NCBI GenBank assembly: GCA_022800935.1
Contig: JAAWRH010000029.1
Span: 1-53,756, forward strand
DNA length: 53,756 nucleotides
Reading direction: 5' to 3'
Source of the DNA: Oscillospiraceae bacterium
GTDB lineage: Bacteria > Bacillota > Clostridia > Oscillospirales > Ruminococcaceae
Below the pieces are notes generated by a model that was given only the letters and a program-made list of their open reading frames with translations, was not told where the DNA came from and ran no database searches. This document shows, piece by piece, positions 1 through 7,926 of this stretch. Position numbers and translations under genes: made by a program. The first letter of the stretch is position 1. Every line of letters begins with the position of its first letter.

Positions 1-19
1 CCGCTCAAGGCGCTTGATT

Positions 20-48
20 ATATTAGCACTTCTTTCTCCTTTTGTCAA
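20..48 (-). promoter_or_regulatory. sigma-A-type promoter reading out of the window
   Basis: On the minus strand TTGACA (43-48) and TAATAT (20-25) are separated by 17 bases. It points leftwards, so it probably drives a gene lying outside the window. No coding sequence for it is visible here. Confidence 0.6.
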
Positions 49-69
49 CTACCTTTTTTACATTTTTTC

Positions 70-103
70 AATGGAGTTGTCTCAAGTTCGGGACAACTCC
101 ATT
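70..103. other. inverted repeat, possible terminator
   Basis: The 12-base arms 70-81 and 92-103 pair perfectly around a 10-base loop. It lies just past the end of the ABC-2 permease operon. Neither side has a clear T tract directly after the stem, so intrinsic termination is uncertain. Confidence 0.45.
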
Positions 104-113
104 ACTCTATCGC

Positions 114-926
114 TTAGGTACCAGTGGAGTTATATCTTTTGATAGCGACATGCCAAAACAAAAAAGCGGCGATTACCCACAAGACGGTCACAGCCGCTAT
201 CCCCACGGTCCCCCATCCCATCGTAAGCCCGGCAATCTTTCCAAGAAGCACCCCGCTGGGGTAATAGGACGCCAGTCCCAGCGGCAGCAGAAAGGTGAAT
301 ATCCAGGCAGCCACCCGTCCGTAAATGGGAATGGGATAGATCATGTACTGCTTATACACACTGTCCAGAATTTTTAATAAGGAGCTCACCTCCACCACCC
401 GGATTGATATGGCGTAGACAATCAGATAGGCCGCAAAGAGAATAAACATCCCACAGAAAATCAACACCGCCAAACAGCAGATTCCCCCAGGGGCAAAGGA
501 TATCCCGGCCTGGAAGGCGCAGTAGATGGTAACGGCCAGAATCCCTATATTATAGAAGCTCCGCCAGATCATGGTGTTGCGGCAGTTAATCAGAAACAGC
601 GGATCGGAGGGGGTCAGCAGGTAGACGTCCATCTCGCCGGTTCGGATAAAAGAGGGAATCTTCCCAATCCCACCCACAAAGCTGGAGAAGTTGCGGAAGG
701 TGAGGGTGACAAAGCTGTAAAGGAAGGCAATCTCCCAGGTCTTCCATCCGGCAAGGCCGTCGAACTTCTGCACCAGCACCACCATCAGGGCCAGGGTCGC
801 TGCCTCCCGCAGGAACACCCCCACCAGCATCACAAAAAAGTTGAGCCGGAAGGACATCCGCGAGCGAAGCTGCATACTGATGACCTTCCAATAAAGCTTC
901 CAGTAATAAGATACTTTAGCCCCCAT
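114..926 (-). CDS. ABC-2 type transporter permease (COG3694-like)
   Basis: An integral membrane protein of about 270 residues with roughly six hydrophobic segments and a charged, amphipathic N-terminus (YYWKLYWKVISMQLRSRMSF), typical of the ABC-2 permease family that pairs with a COG4586-type ATPase. It is the last gene of a three-gene operon (ATPase, permease, permease) and overlaps the end of the preceding permease. I chose the ATG at 926, behind AGGAGG, over the TTG six bases upstream. It should form the membrane channel of an exporter together with the product of 916-1716. The substrate cannot be read from the sequence. Confidence 0.88.
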   Translation of the reverse strand: MGAKVSYYWKLYWKVISMQLRSRMSFRLNFFVMLVGVFLREAATLALMVVLVQKFDGLAGWKTWEIAFLYSFVTLTFRNFSSFVGGIGKIPSFIRTGEMDVYLLTPSDPLFLINCRNTMIWRSFYNIGILAVTIYCAFQAGISFAPGGICCLAVLIFCGMFILFAAYLIVYAISIRVVEVSSLLKILDSVYKQYMIYPIPIYGRVAAWIFTFLLPLGLASYYPSGVLLGKIAGLTMGWGTVGIAAVTVLWVIAAFLFWHVAIKRYNSTGT

Positions 927-1716
927 TGACAATCATCCTCCTTCTGGATTTTCTCCAGCAGAGCTGGGCCAGCAGCCCAAATCCCAAAATCCAGCCGAAC
1001 TGTATCAACACGGCGGCATAGATGTCCGGTCCCGCTATTTTGCCAATCATAATGGATAAGGGGGTGCTGTACATTGCCTGGAAGGGCAGGTACTGGGCCG
1101 CGGAAAACAGCCAGTCCGGGAAGAACCACAACGGAACCATCGAACCGGAAAACACCAGCATCACCGCATCCCGCGCCTGCAAAAAACCGTTGATTTCCTG
1201 GGTCCAAAAGGCAATCATCCCAAAGAAGAACTGATAGAAGAACATCAGCAGATAAGCCCCCGCCACACTGACCCAGAACCAGGGTCCCAAGTAGAGCTCC
1301 ACCCCCCTGGTCAGTCCGCAGAGCCAGATGACCAGCAGATAGGGAACCACCCACATTGCAACCGCCTGAAAGGTCCCGGCCAGGTTTTCAATAAAAAGGG
1401 TTGCCGGATAGGAAGCCGGGCGGGTGAGCATCATGGAAATACTGCCGTCATGTACCTTTTCGGTGACCGACTGCTCCACCTTGCTGGCGATAAACAGCTC
1501 AAAGACAATGGACACCACGGTATAACACTTCATCGTCGCCAGGCTGATGCCGTCCACCTCTGTCTTTCCCTGGTAGAGGGCCGACCAAAGGGCCAGCAGC
1601 ATGACCACCCGGATGACAACCGAAAGGATGCTCACAAAAAAGTTGGAGCGGAAGACCAGTTGGTTTTCCAGCTCAATCTTGCAGGAAACCTTCAAATAAT
1701 CCCATAGCTGTTTCAT
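916..1716 (-). CDS. ABC-2 type transporter permease (COG4587-like)
   Basis: A 266-residue polytopic membrane protein beginning MKQLWDYLKVSCKIELENQL, with about six hydrophobic helices. It is the second permease type found beside COG4586 ATPases and carries no ATPase motif. Its start overlaps the stop of the ATPase gene by four bases (ATGA), and its own end overlaps the next permease, so the three genes are translationally coupled. It is probably one half of a heterodimeric export channel. Drug and lipid export are known for some ABC-2 systems, but nothing here fixes the cargo. Confidence 0.88.
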   Translation of the reverse strand: MKQLWDYLKVSCKIELENQLVFRSNFFVSILSVVIRVVMLLALWSALYQGKTEVDGISLATMKCYTVVSIVFELFIASKVEQSVTEKVHDGSISMMLTRPASYPATLFIENLAGTFQAVAMWVVPYLLVIWLCGLTRGVELYLGPWFWVSVAGAYLLMFFYQFFFGMIAFWTQEINGFLQARDAVMLVFSGSMVPLWFFPDWLFSAAQYLPFQAMYSTPLSIMIGKIAGPDIYAAVLIQFGWILGFGLLAQLCWRKSRRRMIVNGG

Positions 1717-2687
1717 TCGGTGTAAATCCTCCTCATCACCTGGTCCAGGGGCGGGTCGTTCACCGTAAAGTCAACCACCTTGCCAGCCGCCAGGATTAAG
1801 GGCAGCACGTCATCCAGGGGAACGTCCTCCGTGCATATGTAATGATGGCGCTGGCCCTCCGCCGCCTCCACCTTCAGGAAGGGGGATTGAATGGGGGCGC
1901 AGGGGCTTTCATACAGCACATGGTAGTGCTTTTCCACTCCTTTGGCCCTTCTCAGGGTGTCTATCTCGCCCCGCCAGATAAGGCGGCCCTTGTCTATAAT
2001 CATCACCCGGCGGCACAGCCGCTCAATGTCCAATACATCGTGGGTCACCAGGACGATAGTGACGCCCCTGTCGGCGTTAATCCGCTGAATCAGCTGGTGC
2101 AGTTCGTTTTTCCCCACCACATCCAGGCCGATGGTCGGCTCGTCCAGATAGAGGATGCGGGGATTATGGAGCATAGCCATTGCAATCTCGGCCCGCATTT
2201 TCTGCCCCAGGCTCAGGGTCCGCACCGGCTTGGTGAGGATATCCCCCACCCCAAAGCTGTCGGAAAAGTAGAGGAGGTTCTCCTGGAACACCTCCTCCGG
2301 TATCTGGTACAGGGCCTTGGTGTACTCAAAGGAATCCTGCACCGGCAGGTTCCACCACAGGCGGGAACGCTGGCCGAACACCACCCCGATATTCTGGGCG
2401 TTCTCCCGCGGCTTGCGGTACGGCTCCAGGCCGTTCACCACCGCCGAGCCGGAGGTGGGCGTCAGAATTCCGGTGAGCATTTTAATCGTTGTCGATTTAC
2501 CGGCCCCGTTTGGGCCGAGAAATCCCACGATTTCCCCCTCCTGCACCGAGAAGGAAATGTCGTTGACCGCTACAATCTCCCGCTTTTGGGGGTGAAAGAG
2601 GTTTTTTACGGCGCCGCCCAGCCCCTTTCTCCCCACCACCACGGTGAATTTTTTGGTCAGGTGTTCCACTGACAAAATTGATTCCAT
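1713..2687 (-). CDS. ABC transporter ATP-binding protein (COG4586-like)
   Basis: A 324-residue ATPase with Walker A GPNGAGKST at residues 58-66, the signature LSLGQ at 158-162 and Walker B ILYLDEP with D182/E183. The segment around residues 10-40, before the usual ABC core, and the WWNLPVQDSF stretch after the Q-loop are typical of the COG4586 family, which powers paired ABC-2 permeases. It is the first gene of the operon 2687-114. All ATPase motifs are intact, so it should be active. The upstream ribosome-binding site is only moderate. Confidence 0.92.
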   Translation of the reverse strand: MESILSVEHLTKKFTVVVGRKGLGGAVKNLFHPQKREIVAVNDISFSVQEGEIVGFLGPNGAGKSTTIKMLTGILTPTSGSAVVNGLEPYRKPRENAQNIGVVFGQRSRLWWNLPVQDSFEYTKALYQIPEEVFQENLLYFSDSFGVGDILTKPVRTLSLGQKMRAEIAMAMLHNPRILYLDEPTIGLDVVGKNELHQLIQRINADRGVTIVLVTHDVLDIERLCRRVMIIDKGRLIWRGEIDTLRRAKGVEKHYHVLYESPCAPIQSPFLKVEAAEGQRHHYICTEDVPLDDVLPLILAAGKVVDFTVNDPPLDQVMRRIYTE

Positions 2688-2862
2688 GTGGGTTCATCAC
2701 TCCTGTCTGTCATTTAAATTAATGTGTTAATGTAATACCTCAATTTTTCTCCATTATAACAGCTGCCCGCTCTCTGAACAACTTCCCCTTTGTCCCCTCT
2801 GGATACTTCCCTGAAATATAGCGGCAGTTTAGGGCTGAAAACACCTTTTTCCTCAAAAACTC

Positions 2863-2891
2863 TTGACATTCCAACGTTTTTGTAGTAGAGT
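2863..2891 (+). promoter_or_regulatory. promoter of putative small RNA
   Basis: TTGACA (2863-2868), a 17-base spacer and TAGAGT (2886-2891) on the plus strand. No plus-strand gene follows before a terminator about 100 bases downstream. Confidence 0.5.
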
Positions 2892-2897
2892 ATAGAT

Positions 2898-2998
2898 ACA
2901 ATTTGGGCTGGAAACCATATTGGGTGAATATTGGTCTGCCTGAATGAAATTGAATAGGCTTTTTATTTATCTTCCCGTGTAAATGGGAAGATTTTTTT
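2898..2998 (+). ncRNA. putative small non-coding RNA
   Basis: This is about 100 bases between a plausible promoter (2863-2891) and an intrinsic terminator. The terminator stem is 2969-2976 paired with 2985-2992, followed by seven T. Upstream of it two more hairpins can be drawn (about 2914-2934 and 2938-2959, the latter with GCCT/AGGC arms). There is no open reading frame of note. The flanking genes are on the minus strand, and the terminator has its T tract only in the plus direction, so it does not serve the minus-strand gene ending at 3013. I do not recognise a known RNA family. Confidence 0.42.
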
Positions 2999-3012
2999 AT
3001 ACAAAATTGGCT

Positions 3013-4779
3013 TCAGACATACCATTTTGCCTGTGCTTCGTACAGCCTGCAATATGCTCCCCCCTTATGGAGCAGCTCTTCATGGGTGCCGCTTTCCACC
3101 TGTTGTCCATGCTCCAACACAATAATGCGGTCCGCAATTTTTGCGGAACCCAGCCTGTGAGTAATCACCGCCGCTGTCTTATTCTTGGATATTTCGGCGA
3201 ATTTCCGGTAGATGGCGGATTCCTCCAGCGGATCGATTGCCGCGGTCGGTTCGTCCAGAACAATCAGGTTGTGTTTTCGGTACAATCCCCTGGCGATTGC
3301 GAGCCGCTGCCACTGTCCCCCGGATAGGTCGGTACCCCCAAACTCCTTTGAGAGCATCGTATCCAGTCCCTCTGTCATCCGGGCTTCGTCGATTTTCCAG
3401 TCTGCGTCCCGCAGCGCCTGCCGGATATCCCCGGCATTCCCCTCCCTGGAGGGGTCCGCAATTTCCACATTCTCCCGGATGGTCATTTTATATCGCTGGT
3501 AATTTTGGAAAACTGCTGATATATTCTGAAAACCCTTTTGGGGGTCAAGCAAGCGGGTGTCCACGCCGTCGATGAAAACCCGTCCCGATGTGGGGGTGTA
3601 TATTCCAAGGAGGAGCTTGACAAAGGTGGACTTTCCCGCTCCGTTTTCCCCCACAACCGCTATTGTTTCATTGGGATGTATCTCAAGGCTTAAATTGCGG
3701 ATGGAGGGCTTGTTGCTCTGGGGATAGGTAAAGGAAACATTTTCAAAAACAATGCTGCGGCCTTCCACCTCCCGGCTGCCTTTCCGTTCGGGCAGCTCCA
3801 TAAATTCCAGGAAGTTCTTTGCCATCGTCATTTCAGAGACAATATCCGCCACCTCACCCCGGAATATGACCTCCATCTTATCCGCCATAACGTCAAGGGT
3901 GGACGCCACTGCCGCAAAGGACGCAATCCCCACCTCTCCATTCAGCAGGAACACAAACAGCAGAATAATTGTCCCAATATATCCGGTCATGGAAAAAAAG
4001 CGCAGAGTAATCTCAACTATTTCGCTCTTTTTGGTCGTCTTCCAGCTCAGGGTCTTTACCGCTTCCACGCATTCCTTAAATTGCCTGTAAAAATAGCCGT
4101 ATCCGCCGAGAAGCCTGGTTTCCTTCACATACTTCCGCATACTGATGCACCGGCCATAGTAGTCCGCTTTCCGGCGAAACGGGGCGGCCTCGTTCTCTAA
4201 ATTTTTTCGCACCTGGTATCGGGCGATGGATCCGACCCCATAAGGGAGGAAGGATATCAGTAGCATAATCATAAGGGCCGGATGGACCGTAAAGAAATAC
4301 GCCCCCATAAACCCAAAATAGGAGATGATTGTCAGAAGGATTGTCACCGTCATGCCAAAGGCATGGACTGCGGCCTCCATCCCCTTGTTGGCCTTTTCGA
4401 TATGGTCTAAAAAGCGGCTGTCCTCATAGCAAAGGATATCCGCTCTGGCCGCCTTCCGGTTTCTGTCCCGTCCCGTTTCCTTGGCAAGCTCGTTTTGAAA
4501 ATCCGTTTCTGCAATGGTATTGAGGGATTTCAGGAGGATTTGCAGAATCATTATCCCGCCCAAAAGCAGCGCGCTTACCGCCAATGCCCGCAGCCCGTCT
4601 CCGACCGCCGCCTGTTCTGCCGACTCAAAAAACATCTGTTTAAAGAGTGTTACACTGGCCGCCGTCACACCGGAGAGAATGGCTGCTGCCAGCATAAATG
4701 CCGTTTTGTGGGGAATCCTGGTGACGGACATTTTGGATAGATAACGCAAAAGGGAAAAATAACTGTTTTTCTTCTTCAT
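3013..4779 (-). CDS. ABC exporter half-transporter (membrane plus ATPase)
   Basis: A 588-residue protein with an N-terminal membrane domain (about residues 25-310, including helices near 30-50 and 60-85) fused to an ABC ATPase. Walker A GENGAGKST lies near residue 377, the signature LSGGQWQRLAIARG near 486 and Walker B LIVLDEPTAAIDP near 510. The catalytic Glu is present. It starts three bases after the stop of another half-transporter of the same layout (4783-6603), so the two probably form a heterodimer. Both sit downstream of a regulator gene in one operon. The family includes peptide, lipid and drug exporters, and no cargo gene is nearby. Confidence 0.9.
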   Translation of the reverse strand: MKKKNSYFSLLRYLSKMSVTRIPHKTAFMLAAAILSGVTAASVTLFKQMFFESAEQAAVGDGLRALAVSALLLGGIMILQILLKSLNTIAETDFQNELAKETGRDRNRKAARADILCYEDSRFLDHIEKANKGMEAAVHAFGMTVTILLTIISYFGFMGAYFFTVHPALMIMLLISFLPYGVGSIARYQVRKNLENEAAPFRRKADYYGRCISMRKYVKETRLLGGYGYFYRQFKECVEAVKTLSWKTTKKSEIVEITLRFFSMTGYIGTIILLFVFLLNGEVGIASFAAVASTLDVMADKMEVIFRGEVADIVSEMTMAKNFLEFMELPERKGSREVEGRSIVFENVSFTYPQSNKPSIRNLSLEIHPNETIAVVGENGAGKSTFVKLLLGIYTPTSGRVFIDGVDTRLLDPQKGFQNISAVFQNYQRYKMTIRENVEIADPSREGNAGDIRQALRDADWKIDEARMTEGLDTMLSKEFGGTDLSGGQWQRLAIARGLYRKHNLIVLDEPTAAIDPLEESAIYRKFAEISKNKTAAVITHRLGSAKIADRIIVLEHGQQVESGTHEELLHKGGAYCRLYEAQAKWYV

Positions 4780-4782
4780 CTC

Positions 4783-6603
4783 TCATTCCCCCCTCAATTC
4801 TGAATCTTGATACCAGCTCCGCTGGCTTTCATACATCTGCGCGTATAACCCATGCTGCTCCATCAGCCGGTCGTGGCTTCCTTCTTCCAGAATCTTTCCA
4901 CCCTTTAAAACAAAAATGTGGTCTGCCAGCTTTGTGGAGCCTAACCGATGGCTGATAAAGACGGTTGTCTTTCCCCGGCTGATCTCTCCAAACTGTTCAT
5001 AAAGCCTGCTTTCGCTGATGGGGTCCAGCGCGGCGGTGGGTTCGTCTAAAATCTGCACCGGCGCGTCGCTCATCAGCGACCTCGCCATTGCTATCCTCTG
5101 CCACTGGCCCCCTGACATATCCACGCTTTCTGGGGTCAGGCGTCCCAAGGGGGTATCATAACCCATGGGGAGGCTTTCAATCTCCCGGTGCAGTCCGAGC
5201 TTTTCCGTGATACTGTACATCTTCTGCTCCGCTTCTTCACTGCCCATTTTCCGGATATTCCCCAGTTGGATGTTGTCCCGCACCGGTATGGAATACTGCG
5301 CGTAATCCTGGTACACGCCGGTGAACACCGCCTTAATTTCCGGGATAGTATAGGTGGAAAGCTCCCGCCCGTTGAGGAGAATTTCTCCCTCGTACCGGTC
5401 ATACAGCCTTGTGGCCAATTTGGTTAGAGTGGTTTTACCCGCGCCGTTTTCACCGACAAAGGCATAATGCTTTCCCCTTTCTATCCTCAGGGAAAGATTT
5501 TTGAAGATCGGCTCCGATGCCCCCGGATATGTAAAGGTCACATTTTTGAATTCCAGACTTTCAAAGGGAACCGGCCCTGCTGCCGGAAGCTCGTTGGTAC
5601 CCTCTGTCTCCTCCATATTGGCGAACTCAGTCAGGTCCTTTAAATACCCCAGACAGTTGGACATCTTCACCACTGCGTGGGGGACCTCATGGCTCATAAT
5701 GTTCACGACATCCAGAATCGCCTTGGCCAACGCGATAAACATACCAATGGTAAGCCTAGAACGCAGGCCAAAGGAAAGCAGGATGATCATCACTGTTGAT
5801 ATCACTGTGGTGAGGAGGCTTCCCTTTACCACCATTCCTTCCTTTTCGCCGATTGCCTTCAGGTTGATCCGGTTCATTTCATCCCGCTGGTCCGCCCACA
5901 CCTTGTCCAGTTTATCGGAGAACTGAAATAGGGTGCGTTCGTTGGCCGTCTCCCGGCTGGTGAGAACCTCCCCCAGATACTCGCTTCTGCGCTGGTACGC
6001 CGCTGCCCGCTTGTAGGCATTGTATACTTTGGTACCGCCCTTCATGGATATCCCTATCAGCAGGCAGGAGGCCCCCAACATCAGCAGCCCCAGCCACCAC
6101 AGTTGACGGAACAAAATCAAAAAGGTTCCCAGCAGCCGCACAACATACCCTAAAAAATTGCAGGTCTGCTGTAATGTATACCAGGTATTTTTGGTAATCT
6201 GTCCACTGACCCGGCTGACCAGCTCCCAGGCCTCCTTGTCCTCAATCAGGGAAAAATGCAGGCGGGACCTCTTTTTGACCGCTTCCTCGGTCAGCTGCGC
6301 CTCCGACTCCACCTCCAGCTTCCTGGTTGCGATGCGTCCCAAGCTGTATCCCATCCGCTTCCACACAATGATAAGCACCATGCAGATTAGCCAAGGATAT
6401 GCGGCACTTCGCTGCATATCGCCCCGCGCCACCGTCAATGCTGTATCAATAAATTTTGCCTCTACAAATATCCACAGAACGGTGACAACACTTCCAAACA
6501 CCTTTTGGAACACTACAAATATGGTGCAAAACGGCTGGCACTCAAAGGGCAGCTTCAGCAGATACCGCCAGTCGTATTTTTGATCCTTTAGTTGAAAGCT
6601 CAT
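4783..6603 (-). CDS. ABC exporter half-transporter (membrane plus ATPase)
   Basis: A 606-residue half-transporter. The membrane domain covers about residues 20-330. The ATPase domain carries Walker A GENGAGKTT (near 384), the signature MSGGQWQRIAMARS (near 496) and Walker B VQILDEPTAALDP (near 522). The start overlaps the stop of the regulator gene by four bases (ATGA), so it is coupled to it, and the second half-transporter follows immediately. Both ATPase sites of the predicted heterodimer look canonical, unlike many heterodimeric exporters that have one degenerate site. It probably exports a small hydrophobic compound or peptide sensed by the regulator. Confidence 0.9.
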   Translation of the reverse strand: MSFQLKDQKYDWRYLLKLPFECQPFCTIFVVFQKVFGSVVTVLWIFVEAKFIDTALTVARGDMQRSAAYPWLICMVLIIVWKRMGYSLGRIATRKLEVESEAQLTEEAVKKRSRLHFSLIEDKEAWELVSRVSGQITKNTWYTLQQTCNFLGYVVRLLGTFLILFRQLWWLGLLMLGASCLLIGISMKGGTKVYNAYKRAAAYQRRSEYLGEVLTSRETANERTLFQFSDKLDKVWADQRDEMNRINLKAIGEKEGMVVKGSLLTTVISTVMIILLSFGLRSRLTIGMFIALAKAILDVVNIMSHEVPHAVVKMSNCLGYLKDLTEFANMEETEGTNELPAAGPVPFESLEFKNVTFTYPGASEPIFKNLSLRIERGKHYAFVGENGAGKTTLTKLATRLYDRYEGEILLNGRELSTYTIPEIKAVFTGVYQDYAQYSIPVRDNIQLGNIRKMGSEEAEQKMYSITEKLGLHREIESLPMGYDTPLGRLTPESVDMSGGQWQRIAMARSLMSDAPVQILDEPTAALDPISESRLYEQFGEISRGKTTVFISHRLGSTKLADHIFVLKGGKILEEGSHDRLMEQHGLYAQMYESQRSWYQDSELRGE

Positions 6604-7667
6604 TTTCTCTCCTTTCCTCCTCCCTCCCCCGCCGCATACCGGGAGAGCATTTCACACAGGGACCGGAACAGCTGCCGGTTGATGGAATAAAAAACCGTTC
6701 TTCCCTGCATTCTCGTTTGGACGACATCGGCCTTGAGCATCAGGGACAGGTGATAGTACGCATTGGTGCCTGACAGCCCCAGCCTGCTTTCCACATCCCG
6801 GACGGTCAGCTCCCCCTCGTCCAGCAGCAGGTTTAAGATGTCAATCCGGTTTTTCTCGGCCAGGGCGTTTCCAATTAAATCAAGCTGAAGGGATGATTTT
6901 TTTCCGCATAAGCTCTTTAACGCCTCCTGGTACTCCAGCCCCAGCAGCAGCACAATATCCCGATTGCAGTGATAGGTGGCAACTACCTCTGTGTTATAGC
7001 AGCAAAAGGACACATAGACATGCTCAAACAAATGAAAATCCACAGCCATTTCGGCATTCTTTTCCAAATCCCTCTGGAATTTCTCCAAATCAAAATTCTG
7101 CTGTAGTATCATCATCGTCTCCAGCTTTTTCTCATACAGCTGCGACAGATGGAACTCCTTCACCATCAGCTCATAGCAGAGCTTCTGGATTGCCGGGACT
7201 GGTTCCAGGAAAAAGGCGTACAGGGCGCTTTTGATTTCGGCGCTGTAGCCGGAGCTTTTAATCTGCCTTCCCACTGCCGCCGGAGCGTCCATACACGCTG
7301 TGCACTCCTCCTCCGAAAGGCCCGGAAAGTAGAACAGAAGCATCTTTTTTATGGTCTGGTCGTAGACAGACAGCGCCTCATGCAGCTGGGGAAGGCCATA
7401 GTCAGCGGAAAACCTCTCTTTAAACGGGACGAAAAAATTTGCGGTGATAAAGCAGACGTTCTTTTCCTTGATCCAAAAGAAGGGCAGCAGCTCCTCCGGG
7501 AAGGCGCCGTACAGCCGGAAAAAACTGTCTCTTTTCTCCTCTGCCTTCATCTGCCCCCCGCCGTAATTTGCCTCTGCCCCGTTATAATACGAAACAAACA
7601 ATGAAAATAAATCATAAATATAGCCCGGCTGTTTTAATAATTCAATCTTTTTCATTTTGCCCACCAT
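6600..7667 (-). CDS. ArsR-like winged-helix regulator with a large N-terminal domain
   Basis: A 355-residue protein. The last ~85 residues are an ArsR-type winged helix (NRIDILNLLLDEGELTVRDV, then GLSGTNAYYHLSLM as the recognition helix region). The first ~260 residues have no family I recognise and are rich in aromatic residues, which suggests a ligand-sensing module. It heads the operon with the two exporter half-genes, and a perfect sigma-A promoter lies just upstream (7688-7716). It most likely controls its own operon. The start is uncertain: ATG 7667 has almost no ribosome-binding site, while ATG 7655 has a weak one (GGTGGG). Confidence 0.78.
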   Translation of the reverse strand: MVGKMKKIELLKQPGYIYDLFSLFVSYYNGAEANYGGGQMKAEEKRDSFFRLYGAFPEELLPFFWIKEKNVCFITANFFVPFKERFSADYGLPQLHEALSVYDQTIKKMLLFYFPGLSEEECTACMDAPAAVGRQIKSSGYSAEIKSALYAFFLEPVPAIQKLCYELMVKEFHLSQLYEKKLETMMILQQNFDLEKFQRDLEKNAEMAVDFHLFEHVYVSFCCYNTEVVATYHCNRDIVLLLGLEYQEALKSLCGKKSSLQLDLIGNALAEKNRIDILNLLLDEGELTVRDVESRLGLSGTNAYYHLSLMLKADVVQTRMQGRTVFYSINRQLFRSLCEMLSRYAAGEGGGKERK

Positions 7668-7687
7668 TTTATTTAAAATTTACTATG

Positions 7688-7716
7688 ATTATATCTAAAA
7701 AACATCTATATGTCAA
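7688..7716 (-). promoter_or_regulatory. consensus promoter of the regulator-exporter operon
   Basis: On the minus strand a perfect TTGACA (7711-7716) and a perfect TATAAT (7688-7693) are spaced by 17 bases. The start of transcription would lie only about 15 bases before the regulator ATG. The surrounding 7668-7850 is very AT-rich and has several partial palindromes that could be operators. Confidence 0.75.
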
Positions 7717-7848
7717 TTTATTTTTAAAAATTTTTGTATTTTAAATTTAAAAAATACTAAATAAAGAACGGAATCCATTTCGATTCTCCAAAAATCCCCC
7801 GTCATTTAAAATTCCATAAATCTTTAACAAAAGGCTAAACGAATTGTA

Positions 7849-7877
7849 TTGCAGATTTTCCCCAGAAGTAGTATGCT
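7849..7877 (+). promoter_or_regulatory. possible promoter of the glycosidase cluster
   Basis: TTGCAG (7849-7854), 17 bases and TATGCT (7872-7877). The match is moderate, as expected of a regulated catabolic promoter. The glycosidase ATG is 50 bases downstream behind GGAGG. Confidence 0.4.
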
Positions 7878-7926
7878 TATAGTATCTATCCATGGATCAT
7901 TGTCATAAATGAACGGAGGCAGTTAA

